Shown in pieces: positions 26,578 through 35,651 of a stretch of DNA of 64,000 nt. A program made the translations under genes and the position numbers. Under the pieces are notes generated by a model. It ran no database searches. It was not told where the DNA came from and saw nothing but the letters and a program-made list of their open reading frames with translations. Position 1 is the stretch's first letter; every line of letters starts with the position of its first letter. The stretch lies in NCBI RefSeq assembly GCF_009928425.1, contig NZ_JAABNS010000001.1, positions 1,426,001 through 1,490,000 of the forward strand, read 5' to 3'. This DNA comes from Pseudarthrobacter sp. ATCC 49987. Lineage in GTDB: Bacteria; Actinomycetota; Actinomycetes; Actinomycetales; Micrococcaceae.

Positions 26578-29500
26578 CTAGCTCCGGGCCTCGGCAAACC
26601 GCGGCGCCATGGATTCCATCTGCTCCATGACAAGCTTGATTGCCTCAGGCTGCTTGTCCGGCGGGTAGCCGAAACGAACCAGGAGCCGCTTGATTGACGA
26701 GCGGAGCTTAGCCCGGACGTCGTCGCGGACGGTCCAGTCAGTGCGCACGTCCCGCCGCATCACAGAAACTAGTTCGCGGGCGATGTCTGCAAGGATGCCT
26801 TCGCCCTGGACCTCCACCGCAGACTGGTTTTGTGCTACGGCATCGTAGAACGCCAGTTCGTCAGAATTCAACGGGGGAGTGAACTGCGCGCCGCGATTGC
26901 CTTCGGCGGCAACCTCCCGGGCCAGCTCCACCAGCTCGGCAATCACCTCCGCCGACGTGAGCTGCTGGTTGGTGTACTTCTTCATCAGCTCGCTGATCCG
27001 CTCGGAGAACGCGCGCTGGCGGATGACATTGTTGCGGGTCGTCTTGGCCGACTCATCGGCGATGAGCTTCCGCAGCGCCTCGATGGCCAGCTGGGGGTTA
27101 CGCGCCTGTTGCGTCTTGGCAATGAATTCTGGCGTCAGATCATCCAAGGACGGCTTGGGTATCCCGGCCGCCTCGTAGATGTCCAGGACTTCGCCGGACG
27201 ACGTTGCAGAGGCAATGAGGTCACCGAGCAGCCGCTGGATCTCTTCCGGCACCGGCTCGCCGCTGGCCTGCCGGTCGGCGGCGTCAAACTTGGCCATGTA
27301 CACCCGGGTCTCTTCGTAGACCTGGATTTCCGGCCGCAGTTCCGCCAGGGTTTCGGACCCCGAGCAGAGCGCCCACGCCCGGGACAGCTGGCTGGAGAAC
27401 CGCCGGTACTTCGAGGCGAGCGTCTCCTCGCCTTCGGCAGTCTGGTTCTCCGGCGTCTCCGGGCTGCGCAGGTAGTTCGCCGCGCCCGTCGCCGCGGACA
27501 CGAACGCCTTCGGGCCGCCCTTCATCAGCACAGCCCTCCAGTCGTATCCGGCGAGCAGCCCCCGCAAGGTCTCCACCAGCCCAAGGGCGGCGCCTACCGC
27601 TTCGTCGATGTTCTTGCCCACCGGCTTGTTCGCCTGGTCAGACTGCGTATACTCGCCCAGTGCCTTGGCCAGGTTCTCCGCCAGCGGCGCGTACGCCACG
27701 AGCAGCCCGTCCTCCTTGCCGCGGAAGGTGCGGTTCACCCGGGCAAGCGTCTGCATCAGCAGCGCACCCTTGAGCGGTCGATCCAGGTACAAGGTGTGCA
27801 GCGGCGGGGCGTCGAAGCCAGTGAGCATCATGTCCTTGACGATCACCAACTCCAGCTCGTCGTCCACGTCCTTGAGCCGCTCCTTCACGACAGCGTTCGC
27901 GGATTCGCGGCGCACGTGGTTGGAGACCGGCGGCACGTCCGACGCTGTGCCGGAGTAGACCACCTTGATCCTGCCCTTGGCCAGGTCATCGGAGTGCCAG
28001 TCCGGTCGCAGCTCGACGATGGCCGTGTACAGTTTCGCGCAGATTTCCCGCGTCCCGCCCACGATCATGGCCTTGCCCGGAGCCTCGATGAACTTGCCCA
28101 TTCGGGCGCTGCGGTTCTCCCAGTGCCCCACCAGGTCGGCGGCCAGCGCCGCGATCCGCTGAGGCGCGCCATAGACGGCATTGACGACGGCGACGCTCGC
28201 CTCGATGCGCGCCCTCTCAGTGTCGTCCAGGCCCAGCGTGGCTTCGTCGGCCGCCTGGTCCAGAGTCTCCTCGGTAAGGTCGGCGGCAAGTCCCACCTTG
28301 ATCAGCCGCGGTTCGAAGTACACCGGGACCGTGGCGCCGTCCTCGACAGCGCGGGAGAGGTCGTAGATGTCGATGTACTCGCCGAACACGTCCTGGGTGT
28401 TGCGGTCATCGAAGGAGATCGGAGTTCCGGTGAACGCGATCAGTGTCGCGTGCGGGAGGGCGTCACGAAGGTGCCGGGCGTAACCGTCCAGGTCGTCATA
28501 GTGCGAGCGGTGAGCCTCGTCCACCACCACGATGATGTTGCGTCGGTCGGAAAGCAGCGGGTGCTCCGCGCCGGCGTCCTTCTCGGACTTGCTGCGGCCG
28601 AATTTCTGCAGGGTGGTGAAGTAGATGCCGCCGGTGGTGCGGTTGCTCAATTCGTCCCGGAGTTCGGAGCGTTTCTTGATCTGCTTGGGGGACTCGGCCA
28701 GCAACAAGCTGCGGTCGAAGCCTTCAAACAGCTGGCCGTCGAGTTCGTTACGATCGGTGATGACGACGACGGTGGGGTTCTTGAGCTTGGGGTGCCGTGC
28801 CACCAGGTTGGCGTAGAGCTCCATCTCCATAGACTTGCCCGAGCCTTGCGTGTGCCAGACGACGCCTGCCTTGCCGTTGCTTTCCACGGCCTGGACGGTG
28901 CTGCCCACGGCCTTGGTCACGGCGAAATACTGGTGCGGCTTGGCGATGCGCTTGCTCAACCCGTCCGGGCCGCCGTCGAACGCGGTGAAGTTGCGGACCA
29001 GCTGCAGGAACCGCTCCTGGTTGTAGAGGCCCTGGAGTGCGGTCTCCAACGCGGTCACGGCCTCGCCGTCTTCCATGAACCCCGGTGCGACGGGCACGCC
29101 GTCGTCGTCGACGTTCCATGGTGAGAAGTGGTTGAGGGGAGTGAACGGAGTGCCGTACTTGGCCTGGATCCCGTCCGAGGCGAGCGTGAACACGCAGAAG
29201 CGGAACACGATGGGGAACTCCCGGAGGTAGGTCTGCAGCTGGGCGTGCGCGGCGGCGACGTCGGCCGTGGCGCTGCCGGCCTTCTTCAGTTCGATGATGC
29301 TCACCGGCATGCCGTTGCAGTAGAGCACGACGTCGAAGCGGCGTTTGTAGTCGCCCTGGACCAGGGTGACCTGGTTGACGGCGAGCCAGTCGTTCTGGTC
29401 CGGGTCCGCACTGAGCAGGTGGAGGGTGGGGTTGGCCTCGTTGCCGTCCGAGTCGATGTAGCTGAGCCGGTAGCCGTCCACGAGGTAGTTGTGGATGCGG

Positions 29501-29772
29501 TGGTTCTCGGTGATGGCGTCCTGGGACTTGGGCGAGGCGATCTCGGCGAGGGCCTGCTGAAGGTATTGGGCCGGAACCGTCGGGTTGAACCGTTGCAGGG
29601 CAGCGAGCAGTCGGGGTCGGATCAGCAGCTCGTCCCAGGAATCCCGCTCGCCCCTGCCGGGTGCGATGTCCTGCCCGGATGCCGGCCGCCAGCCCAGCGG
29701 CTCGGCCAAAAGTTCCAAGGCCATGCCCTCCCAATCGGCTTCGGAAAAGGCTACTGCGGGTGCTGCTGTCAC
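26578..29772 (-). CDS. hsdR: Type I restriction enzyme, R subunit
   Basis: HsdR is the ATP-driven translocase and endonuclease of the type I complex. Numbered from a TTG at 29820, the nuclease core is RRFDVVLYCNGMPVSIIELKK (Asp163, Glu177, Lys179), Walker A is HTQGSGKSM (325-330), the helicase motif II is VVDEAHRSH (434-437), and motif VI is MQTLARVNRTFRGKEDG. I prefer the GTG at 29772 as start because AGGGGG lies 7 bases upstream, giving about 1064 residues, a normal size. The protein looks intact. A diverged copy of its last 80 codons recurs at 58321-58560. Confidence 0.94.
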   Translation of the reverse strand: MTAAPAVAFSEADWEGMALELLAEPLGWRPASGQDIAPGRGERDSWDELLIRPRLLAALQRFNPTVPAQYLQQALAEIASPKSQDAITENHRIHNYLVDGYRLSYIDSDGNEANPTLHLLSADPDQNDWLAVNQVTLVQGDYKRRFDVVLYCNGMPVSIIELKKAGSATADVAAAHAQLQTYLREFPIVFRFCVFTLASDGIQAKYGTPFTPLNHFSPWNVDDDGVPVAPGFMEDGEAVTALETALQGLYNQERFLQLVRNFTAFDGGPDGLSKRIAKPHQYFAVTKAVGSTVQAVESNGKAGVVWHTQGSGKSMEMELYANLVARHPKLKNPTVVVITDRNELDGQLFEGFDRSLLLAESPKQIKKRSELRDELSNRTTGGIYFTTLQKFGRSKSEKDAGAEHPLLSDRRNIIVVVDEAHRSHYDDLDGYARHLRDALPHATLIAFTGTPISFDDRNTQDVFGEYIDIYDLSRAVEDGATVPVYFEPRLIKVGLAADLTEETLDQAADEATLGLDDTERARIEASVAVVNAVYGAPQRIAALAADLVGHWENRSARMGKFIEAPGKAMIVGGTREICAKLYTAIVELRPDWHSDDLAKGRIKVVYSGTASDVPPVSNHVRRESANAVVKERLKDVDDELELVIVKDMMLTGFDAPPLHTLYLDRPLKGALLMQTLARVNRTFRGKEDGLLVAYAPLAENLAKALGEYTQSDQANKPVGKNIDEAVGAALGLVETLRGLLAGYDWRAVLMKGGPKAFVSAATGAANYLRSPETPENQTAEGEETLASKYRRFSSQLSRAWALCSGSETLAELRPEIQVYEETRVYMAKFDAADRQASGEPVPEEIQRLLGDLIASATSSGEVLDIYEAAGIPKPSLDDLTPEFIAKTQQARNPQLAIEALRKLIADESAKTTRNNVIRQRAFSERISELMKKYTNQQLTSAEVIAELVELAREVAAEGNRGAQFTPPLNSDELAFYDAVAQNQSAVEVQGEGILADIARELVSVMRRDVRTDWTVRDDVRAKLRSSIKRLLVRFGYPPDKQPEAIKLVMEQMESMAPRFAEARS

Positions 29773-29869
29773 GGTGGTTCCCCCTGGTTGACCGGATGTC
29801 ATTCTGGAATTTCTGTGCAAATCCTGCTTCGAGGTCGGAGACGCTGGGCTCAGCTCAGCGCCTCCGACC

Positions 29870-31018
29870 TCATACTCCGGCGTCCACTAGCACTTTCTCG
29901 GAGTCCTTGACTCTCAGCTTGCCGGACATGAGCGGGGGTAGAAGTGCGTCGCGTGTGGCGGCCAAGCACGCGCTCTCCTGACTCACGCTCTTTAGAACGC
30001 TAAGTAAATGACCATGGCGTAATGCGAAGGCAGTCGATGTTTGGTCATCGGGCACCGAAACTTCCCTTTTCATCAGCAGTTGCCAGTGCCGCTTATACTC
30101 CTCATGGTTCTGCAAGCCCTTCAATGCGCAGTACAGCGTCAGTGTAGGAATTCCAGAGCCGACGAACGGTACAGTATTGGGCCCAACGGTAAATCTTTGT
30201 GCGGCGATTCGCAGCTTGCATGTGTGGTCGCCAAAGTACATGACCGGCTGGTCTGCACTCGCCTCCAAGAACCCTTCGCCATTCAGGTAGCCGAGGAAAC
30301 CGTAGTCGCTCTGGTCGAATACAGGGTAGTCACCCTGCGTGAGCAGTTCCTCTTTCGCAAATTTCCGCTTGGGTGGGATTCGGTGGACCAAAGTCTCCAC
30401 CGGGACTGGTAGGGACGGCGAAGACTGAACTAGTCCCCGATATGAGGCCTGAAGGAATTCCTCGGTAGTTGCAGAGAGTTGCACATTGGCAGCGATCTTG
30501 TCGTCGAGTGCCCCCAGCACTTCCGCTATCGCCCTCTGCGTATCGATGCTCGGGAGTTGAAGTGGCACACGCTCAAGTATCTTCTGATTTAGCGACAACA
30601 TGGTTGACCCTGAAGCGTGCTGCAGTAGCCACGCCCTTGTCGCTTCATCCTGAAACTGATAGGCGACAAAACGGGAGTCCACAGAAGATGGGAGTCGGAG
30701 CCGAATACCATCGGATCCCAAGAACCAGCCATTCTCTGATTCCTTGACCCAAGCGCATCGGTCAACCGCGCCCTTTCGTCCGAATACGATGTCGCCGGGC
30801 TCGAGCAAATATTCTGGCAGGCGCTGCGTCACTTCCGCGGGCGCACACGGAGTATCCCTTCTCAGACTCAGCGACCCGTAACCGACTTCACCAACTGAAA
30901 TGATCGGAACGCCCGTTTCGGAATACTCGTTCGCCTTCAGCGTCGTACCGAAAGGCCCGGTCTTTATTGAACCACCCTGTTCCTGGATGAGCTGCCCAAG
31001 AGTTTCGATCGTGGTCAT
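29870..31018 (-). CDS. hsdS: Type I restriction specificity subunit
   Basis: HsdS recognises the DNA target. The 382-residue protein has two target-recognition domains separated by a conserved helical spacer (LPSIDTQRAIAEVLGALDDKIAANVQLSATTEEFLQA, about 155-190) and a matching C-terminal spacer (LAATRDALLPPLMSGKLRV). The recognition domains are lower in GC than the neighbours, which is common because they are exchanged between strains. Its ATG overlaps the hsdM stop by 4 bases. The gap to hsdR is about 97 bases. Confidence 0.93.
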   Translation of the reverse strand: MTTIETLGQLIQEQGGSIKTGPFGTTLKANEYSETGVPIISVGEVGYGSLSLRRDTPCAPAEVTQRLPEYLLEPGDIVFGRKGAVDRCAWVKESENGWFLGSDGIRLRLPSSVDSRFVAYQFQDEATRAWLLQHASGSTMLSLNQKILERVPLQLPSIDTQRAIAEVLGALDDKIAANVQLSATTEEFLQASYRGLVQSSPSLPVPVETLVHRIPPKRKFAKEELLTQGDYPVFDQSDYGFLGYLNGEGFLEASADQPVMYFGDHTCKLRIAAQRFTVGPNTVPFVGSGIPTLTLYCALKGLQNHEEYKRHWQLLMKREVSVPDDQTSTAFALRHGHLLSVLKSVSQESACLAATRDALLPPLMSGKLRVKDSEKVLVDAGV

Positions 31019-32643
31019 ACGACCCTCCCCAACTGCTCTCGCACAACTGCGGCCAGCCGCTCCGACTCCTCGAACTGCGCAAACAGTTCCTTCGACAGCC
31101 GAGCGATCTTCTCTTCGATGGGCTCGCCGTCGTCTTCAACATCGGCCGCCCCGACGTACCGGCCGGGCGTCAGCGCGTAGTCGGCAGCTTTGACCTCCGC
31201 GAGGCTGGCCGAGTAGCAGAAGCCGGCTTCGTCGTCGTACGTCATCCCGGACTCAACTGCGGAGGCAGTCCCACGCCAGGCGTGGTAGGTGTTGGCGATC
31301 TTGGCGATGTCCTCGTCGGACAGGGCGCGTTCGGCGCGGTCCACCATGTAGCCCAGGTTCCGGGCGTCGATGAAGAGTACCTGGCCGGTGCGGTCGACGG
31401 AGCCCTTCGGACCCGCGGACTTGTCCTTGGCGAAGAACCAGGTGCACACCGGGATGCCGGTCGAACGGAAGAGCTGGGTGGGCAGTGCCACCATGCAGGA
31501 GACAAGGTCCGCCTCCACGAGCTGGGCGCGGATCTCGCCTTCCCCGCCGGAGTTGGAGGACATGGAGCCGTTGGCCATGACGACGCCTGCGCTGCCGCCG
31601 GGGGCCAGTTTGGAGATGATGTGCTGGATCCAGGCGTAGTTGGCGTTGCCGGCCGGGGGGACGCCGTACTTCCAGCGGGGGTCGGATTCGGAGCGGGCCC
31701 AGTCTTTGATGTTGAAGGGCGGGTTGGCCATGATGAAGTCCGCGCCGTTGTTGCCGGTCAGCTCGGGGTGTTGGTCACGGGCGAAGGTGTCGCCCCAGCG
31801 GGAGGCGAGGTTGGCGTTGAGGCCGTGGATGGCGAGGTTCATCTTGGCCATTCGCCAGGTGCGCTCGTTGAGCTCCTGGCCGTAGACGGAGATGTCGGAG
31901 CCCTCCATATTGTGGGCCGCCAGGAACTTCTCGGCCTGGACGAACATGCCGCCGGAGCCGCAGCAGGGGTCGTAGACGCGGCCGCTGTGGGGTTCCAGGA
32001 CCTCGACGAGGACGCGGACGACGCCGGCGGGGGTGTAGAACTCGCCGCCGCGTTTGCCCTCGGCCTTGGCGAACTTCTCCAGGAAGTATTCGTAGACCTC
32101 GCCGAGCAGGTCGCGGGCCTTGCTGGCGCCTTGGCCGGTGAAGCGGGCCGAGTTGAACAGGTCCAGCAGCTCGCCGAGGCGGCGCTGGTCCACGTTGTCG
32201 CGGTTGTAGATGCGGGGGAGCGTGGCGGCCAGAGACTTGTTGTTCGCCATGATGAGGTCCATGGCTTCATCGATGAGCTGTCCGATGGACTTGGCCTCGG
32301 CGCCGTCCATCGCGGGCAGGCCCTTGGCGTTTTCGGCCAGGTAGGTCCAGCGGGACCGTTCCGAGACCCAGAACACGCCGCGGCCGGTGTACTCGTCCAC
32401 GTCGTCGATCAGCTGGGCGATCTGCTCCTCGTTGAGCCCGTCTGCTTCCAGCTCGGCCTGGATCTGCCCGCGGCGCTCCTCGAACGCGTCCGACACATAC
32501 TTCAGGAACACCAGGCCCAGGATCACGTCCTTGTACTGGGAGGCATCCATGGAGCCGCGCAGTTTGTCCGCGGCCTTCCAGAGGGTGTCCTTGAGTTCCT
32601 TCATGGTGGACGGGGCGAGGTCCACCTTCATTTTCGGGGGCAT
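31015..32643 (-). CDS. hsdM: Type I restriction N6-adenine methyltransferase subunit
   Basis: HsdM methylates adenine within the site chosen by HsdS. The 542-residue protein has the HsdM N-terminal helical domain (ELKDTLWKAADKLRGSMDASQYKDVILGLVFLKYVSDAFEER), SAM motif I VYDPCCGSGGMF (225-232) and catalytic motif IV NPPF (307-310) followed by NIKDW. All motifs look intact. Its ATG shares one base with the stop of the upstream gene (TAATG), which indicates coupled translation. Confidence 0.96.
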   Translation of the reverse strand: MPPKMKVDLAPSTMKELKDTLWKAADKLRGSMDASQYKDVILGLVFLKYVSDAFEERRGQIQAELEADGLNEEQIAQLIDDVDEYTGRGVFWVSERSRWTYLAENAKGLPAMDGAEAKSIGQLIDEAMDLIMANNKSLAATLPRIYNRDNVDQRRLGELLDLFNSARFTGQGASKARDLLGEVYEYFLEKFAKAEGKRGGEFYTPAGVVRVLVEVLEPHSGRVYDPCCGSGGMFVQAEKFLAAHNMEGSDISVYGQELNERTWRMAKMNLAIHGLNANLASRWGDTFARDQHPELTGNNGADFIMANPPFNIKDWARSESDPRWKYGVPPAGNANYAWIQHIISKLAPGGSAGVVMANGSMSSNSGGEGEIRAQLVEADLVSCMVALPTQLFRSTGIPVCTWFFAKDKSAGPKGSVDRTGQVLFIDARNLGYMVDRAERALSDEDIAKIANTYHAWRGTASAVESGMTYDDEAGFCYSASLAEVKAADYALTPGRYVGAADVEDDGEPIEEKIARLSKELFAQFEESERLAAVVREQLGRVV

Positions 32644-34709
32644 TACTGGGTTCCTTCGGTCTGTGGTTCGGCGAGCTTAGTACTGGGGTCTGTCAGGGTG
32701 AGGCTTCCGCCCGCTACGCCGTCCGTAATCAGGGTAGCGAGTTCTTCAAACCGTTTGAGGCGTTCGCGCGCCAGATTCTGCCCGTGTTGCAGCCGGGCAA
32801 GCGACGCGGCGAGCTGGGTCCGTTGGGCCTCGGGGACGCGGCGCAGGCGCCACTGGCGCCAGGACTTGTCCGCCGCGGGGAGGACGTTGATGTCCGCGGC
32901 GACGACGTCGGGCAGAAGTCCGCCGGGGTCACCGGCATCGAGACGCAGCACGCGGGCGGGGAAGACGACGGCGGAGCCACCTTCTCGATCCACAAGGGCG
33001 GCGGGCCTTGGGCTGGTGCAAAAGACGACGTCGCCGGGCTCGGTGAGGCGGCCGGAAGGATTGCTGGCGGCGAAGTCCATGAGGCTGAGGTGGCGGTGCG
33101 GGGCGGTGTGCGGGTTGAGCAGCTCGGCCGGCCCCAGGACTCGCGTACCGCCGCGTGGCGTCAAGTCCGCGTCCTCGAGTCGGTTCCCTTTGATGTATTT
33201 GAGGTTGCCGGAGGTGATGAGGTCCTGGACGGAGACGGGTCGCGCCTTCGCATTTGGATCCCTTGTGAGCACAGCCACCTCACCGGATTGCTCGGGCCGT
33301 GTGGTCTGCAGCATGCGCTCGAGTTCCTCCACCCGAAGGGCTGCCTCGGCGCCGGAGGGACTCTGAGCCGAGCCATGGGATGGCGCTGTCGCCAAGGACT
33401 TCCGGTTGGCCAGCAGGAGTCTGGTCTGTACCAGCCGGGCGAAGCGGAAGGAGTGGGCACGAATGGTGGCGCGGTCACCCATCGACGCGACGATGTCGCT
33501 GATGAGGTCCTGGCTGACGTCTTCAGCGAGGACGCGGGAGCTGAGATCCGCCACCATGGTCCACCGCTCCGCAATGGGTACCTCAGCGAACGACGGCCCC
33601 AGCACCCACAGCGCCTGAGCTTCGCGTGGCTTGGAACGCAGCAATCCCTGCGGTAGCCGCACGATGGCACGCACTCGGCCGGAGCGCAGAAGTCCGGACC
33701 GGAGGCCGGCGGCCCCGGTGGCCAGCGGCACATCACAAAGAACCCGGGCCGGGGCGATGACGACAGCCCGCTGCTGATCGTCCATCTGCAGGACAAGGTG
33801 TTCCACCGCCGAGAGAACCTGAACTGCGTCCATGCCCGGTTGGCCAGGGGACGGGTACTGCGCCACGTGGACTACAGGTCCATGGACGGCGAACTCGCCA
33901 CTTGCATCGACGCGGATCTGTCCGCCGTCCACACCGTGCACGCGCAGGCGGCGACGCACCAGGCGGCCCGCACCGCCGCCGTCGTCGTCCGCTGTCAGAA
34001 ACGTGACGGGGGCACTCTCGCCGGCAGCGTGCGCGACGCCCATCAGGAGGTCGCTGCCGCCGCGGGTGGAGTCGGCAAACACGGAGTTTCCGCCGAGTGT
34101 TGCGGCCAGTTCGACGGCCGCAGCGGCAACCAGCCCCACGGCGGATTCGGTGAGGGCGGTATCCGAGTGCTCCCGCAGCCCCGCCCGGAACCGTGCGGCC
34201 AGCAGCTGCTCGAAGGCGGCGGCCGCGTTGTAGGCACTGTCCACCAGCCGGTCCGCGAAATTTGCCGTAGAGGTAAGCGACGTGCTCTGGGCCTCCAGCT
34301 CCGAATACAGGAACGTGTCATCGGGATCGCACTCGTCCGCAACGTCCAGCAGTTCATCCGGGCTCAGCTGACCCACCGAGTCGCCGGTCATAGCCTTGAG
34401 CGTCAGCAGGGCCGTGAGAGCGTCGAAGGTGTTTTCCGGGGCGCCACCGGCAGCGGTGCCGGGCATCCGGGCGAAAGCGGCGACGTCGTTGCGGGCTTCC
34501 GGGTTGTTCCCACGTCCGGTGGCGGCCAGCCAGGCGGCGATGTGGTCGGCCTCGAAGAGTTCCCGCCCGCCGTCGAGCGCGGTGGGTTCCGGAAACGGGT
34601 GCTCAGACGCGGCGCTGCGTTTGCGCCACATGGAAACGACCGGGCGCTGGACCTGAGCGAGGGCGGCAACGTCCGAGAGGGTCATGCGCAGGGCTTCTGC
34701 TTCATTCAT
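32643..34709 (-). CDS. HTH protein with degenerate methyltransferase and TRD-like regions
   Basis: The 688-residue first gene of the restriction operon begins with a helix-turn-helix (LSDVAALAQVQRPVVSMWRKR...FPEP...LFEADHIAAWLAATGRGNN, about 11-69). A methyltransferase-like fold follows in which motif I is degenerate (FADSTRGGSDLLMG, 211-224, where DPACGSG is expected) and the NPPY position reads YPSPG (285-289). Later segments (AIVRLPQGLLRSKPREAQALWVLGP) keep the fold. The C-terminal third resembles an HsdS half with a final coiled coil (ASLARLQHGQNLARERLKRFEELATL). AAGGAGG lies 6 bases before the ATG. It is probably catalytically dead and could regulate or target the complex; this is inference. 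Confidence 0.7.
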   Translation of the reverse strand: MNEAEALRMTLSDVAALAQVQRPVVSMWRKRSAASEHPFPEPTALDGGRELFEADHIAAWLAATGRGNNPEARNDVAAFARMPGTAAGGAPENTFDALTALLTLKAMTGDSVGQLSPDELLDVADECDPDDTFLYSELEAQSTSLTSTANFADRLVDSAYNAAAAFEQLLAARFRAGLREHSDTALTESAVGLVAAAAVELAATLGGNSVFADSTRGGSDLLMGVAHAAGESAPVTFLTADDDGGGAGRLVRRRLRVHGVDGGQIRVDASGEFAVHGPVVHVAQYPSPGQPGMDAVQVLSAVEHLVLQMDDQQRAVVIAPARVLCDVPLATGAAGLRSGLLRSGRVRAIVRLPQGLLRSKPREAQALWVLGPSFAEVPIAERWTMVADLSSRVLAEDVSQDLISDIVASMGDRATIRAHSFRFARLVQTRLLLANRKSLATAPSHGSAQSPSGAEAALRVEELERMLQTTRPEQSGEVAVLTRDPNAKARPVSVQDLITSGNLKYIKGNRLEDADLTPRGGTRVLGPAELLNPHTAPHRHLSLMDFAASNPSGRLTEPGDVVFCTSPRPAALVDREGGSAVVFPARVLRLDAGDPGGLLPDVVAADINVLPAADKSWRQWRLRRVPEAQRTQLAASLARLQHGQNLARERLKRFEELATLITDGVAGGSLTLTDPSTKLAEPQTEGTQ

Positions 34710-34772
34710 TTCCGCCTCCTTACGACGTCGACCCCCAGCCTAGCGGTGCGCGGCGACTATTCCGGTGAAGTG

Positions 34773-34792
34773 CTGATAACGGGGGTTATCAG
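34773..34792 (-). promoter_or_regulatory. Perfect palindrome upstream of the restriction operon
   Basis: CTGATAAC-GGGG-GTTATCAG is a perfect 8-base inverted repeat with a 4-base spacer, 64 bases upstream of the HTH gene start and in the gap shared with the divergent gene at 34947. It has the form of an operator for a dimeric regulator, possibly the HTH protein itself. Confidence 0.5.
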
Positions 34793-34946
34793 ACTTCGTT
34801 CGTCCCGTTACTCCGGAGGCGCCGTAGCTTCGATTCTGCAGCTACGGAGGAATCTTCCGGTGCTGCGACGGCGGCGGGGAACCACGCATTGGGGGATCGG
34901 TATCCCGCCGCCGCTCAGCAGCCACCCATGAACAGAGGAAGAGATC

Positions 34947-35606
34947 ATGCCGAACACTGATATCAACCAGGCCGACGAGCCGCAGCTCTATGAAGGCCCG
35001 CAGGTGTCGGGACCGTCATCGGTCGCGGCAAAGGCTGTCAGGAAGAAGAGGGTCCTCCCCGCGGTAGCTGTTCTGGCGCTGTTGGCCGGCGCTGTCGGTA
35101 TCGGCACGACGCTGCCCGACCCGAAGTCCAGCGACGCCTACGTGGCTCTCCTGGGGGAGAAGGCGTCCTTGGAGTCGGACCGGGACTCGGTCAAGTCCAG
35201 CTACGAGTCGATGAAGTCCAAGTACGACACTCTGCAGAACGGCATGGCCGCCCGCGAGGCGAAGGTCACGGCACGCGAAGCAGAAGTCGGCAAGGCGGAT
35301 GCAGCCGTGAAGAGCGCTGATGCGGCCGTCAAGAAGCGCGAAGAGGCGGTGACCGGCGCCGAGAAGACCAAGGCAGCCAACACTATCGCCGACGGCACCT
35401 GGACAGTGGGCAAAGACATCGAGGCCGGCACCTACCGGGCCACTGCCGACGTCGGCTCTTCCTGCTACTGGGGTATCTACGCGACCGGCAGTAACGGCAG
35501 CAACATTATCGACAACGATCTCCCCGGCGGCGGCCGGCCCTCAGTGGCGCTGTCCGGCGGGCAGGACTTCAAGTCCAGCCGCTGCGGCAAATGGGAAAAG
35601 CAGTAG
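34947..35606 (+). CDS. Membrane-anchored coiled-coil protein with C-terminal beta domain
   Basis: The 219-residue protein has a membrane helix near 35-55 (RVLPAVAVLALLAGAVGIGTTL), a coiled coil at about 65-135 rich in AREAKVTAREAEVGKADAAVK-type heptads, and a C-terminal domain of about 70 residues (GTWTVGKDIEAGTYRAT...SSCYWGIYATG...DFKSSRCGKW) with two cysteines that may form a disulphide. That domain occurs in many secreted actinobacterial proteins of unknown function. The C-terminus should lie outside the cell. GAGGAAGAG precedes the ATG. It starts a three-gene plus-strand run divergent from the restriction operon. Confidence 0.8.
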   Translation: MPNTDINQADEPQLYEGPQVSGPSSVAAKAVRKKRVLPAVAVLALLAGAVGIGTTLPDPKSSDAYVALLGEKASLESDRDSVKSSYESMKSKYDTLQNGMAAREAKVTAREAEVGKADAAVKSADAAVKKREEAVTGAEKTKAANTIADGTWTVGKDIEAGTYRATADVGSSCYWGIYATGSNGSNIIDNDLPGGGRPSVALSGGQDFKSSRCGKWEKQ

Positions 35607-35651
35607 CAGTCCCACACTTCACATCATTCATTCACCTTAGAAAGGCATCCC

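Noticed and set aside
26830..29124. 764-codon open frame antisense to hsdR
   Set aside because: Shadow of the intact hsdR gene, composition-driven.
31282..33366. 694-codon open frame antisense to hsdM and the HTH gene
   Set aside because: Spans two real genes on the other strand and has no recognisable domain.
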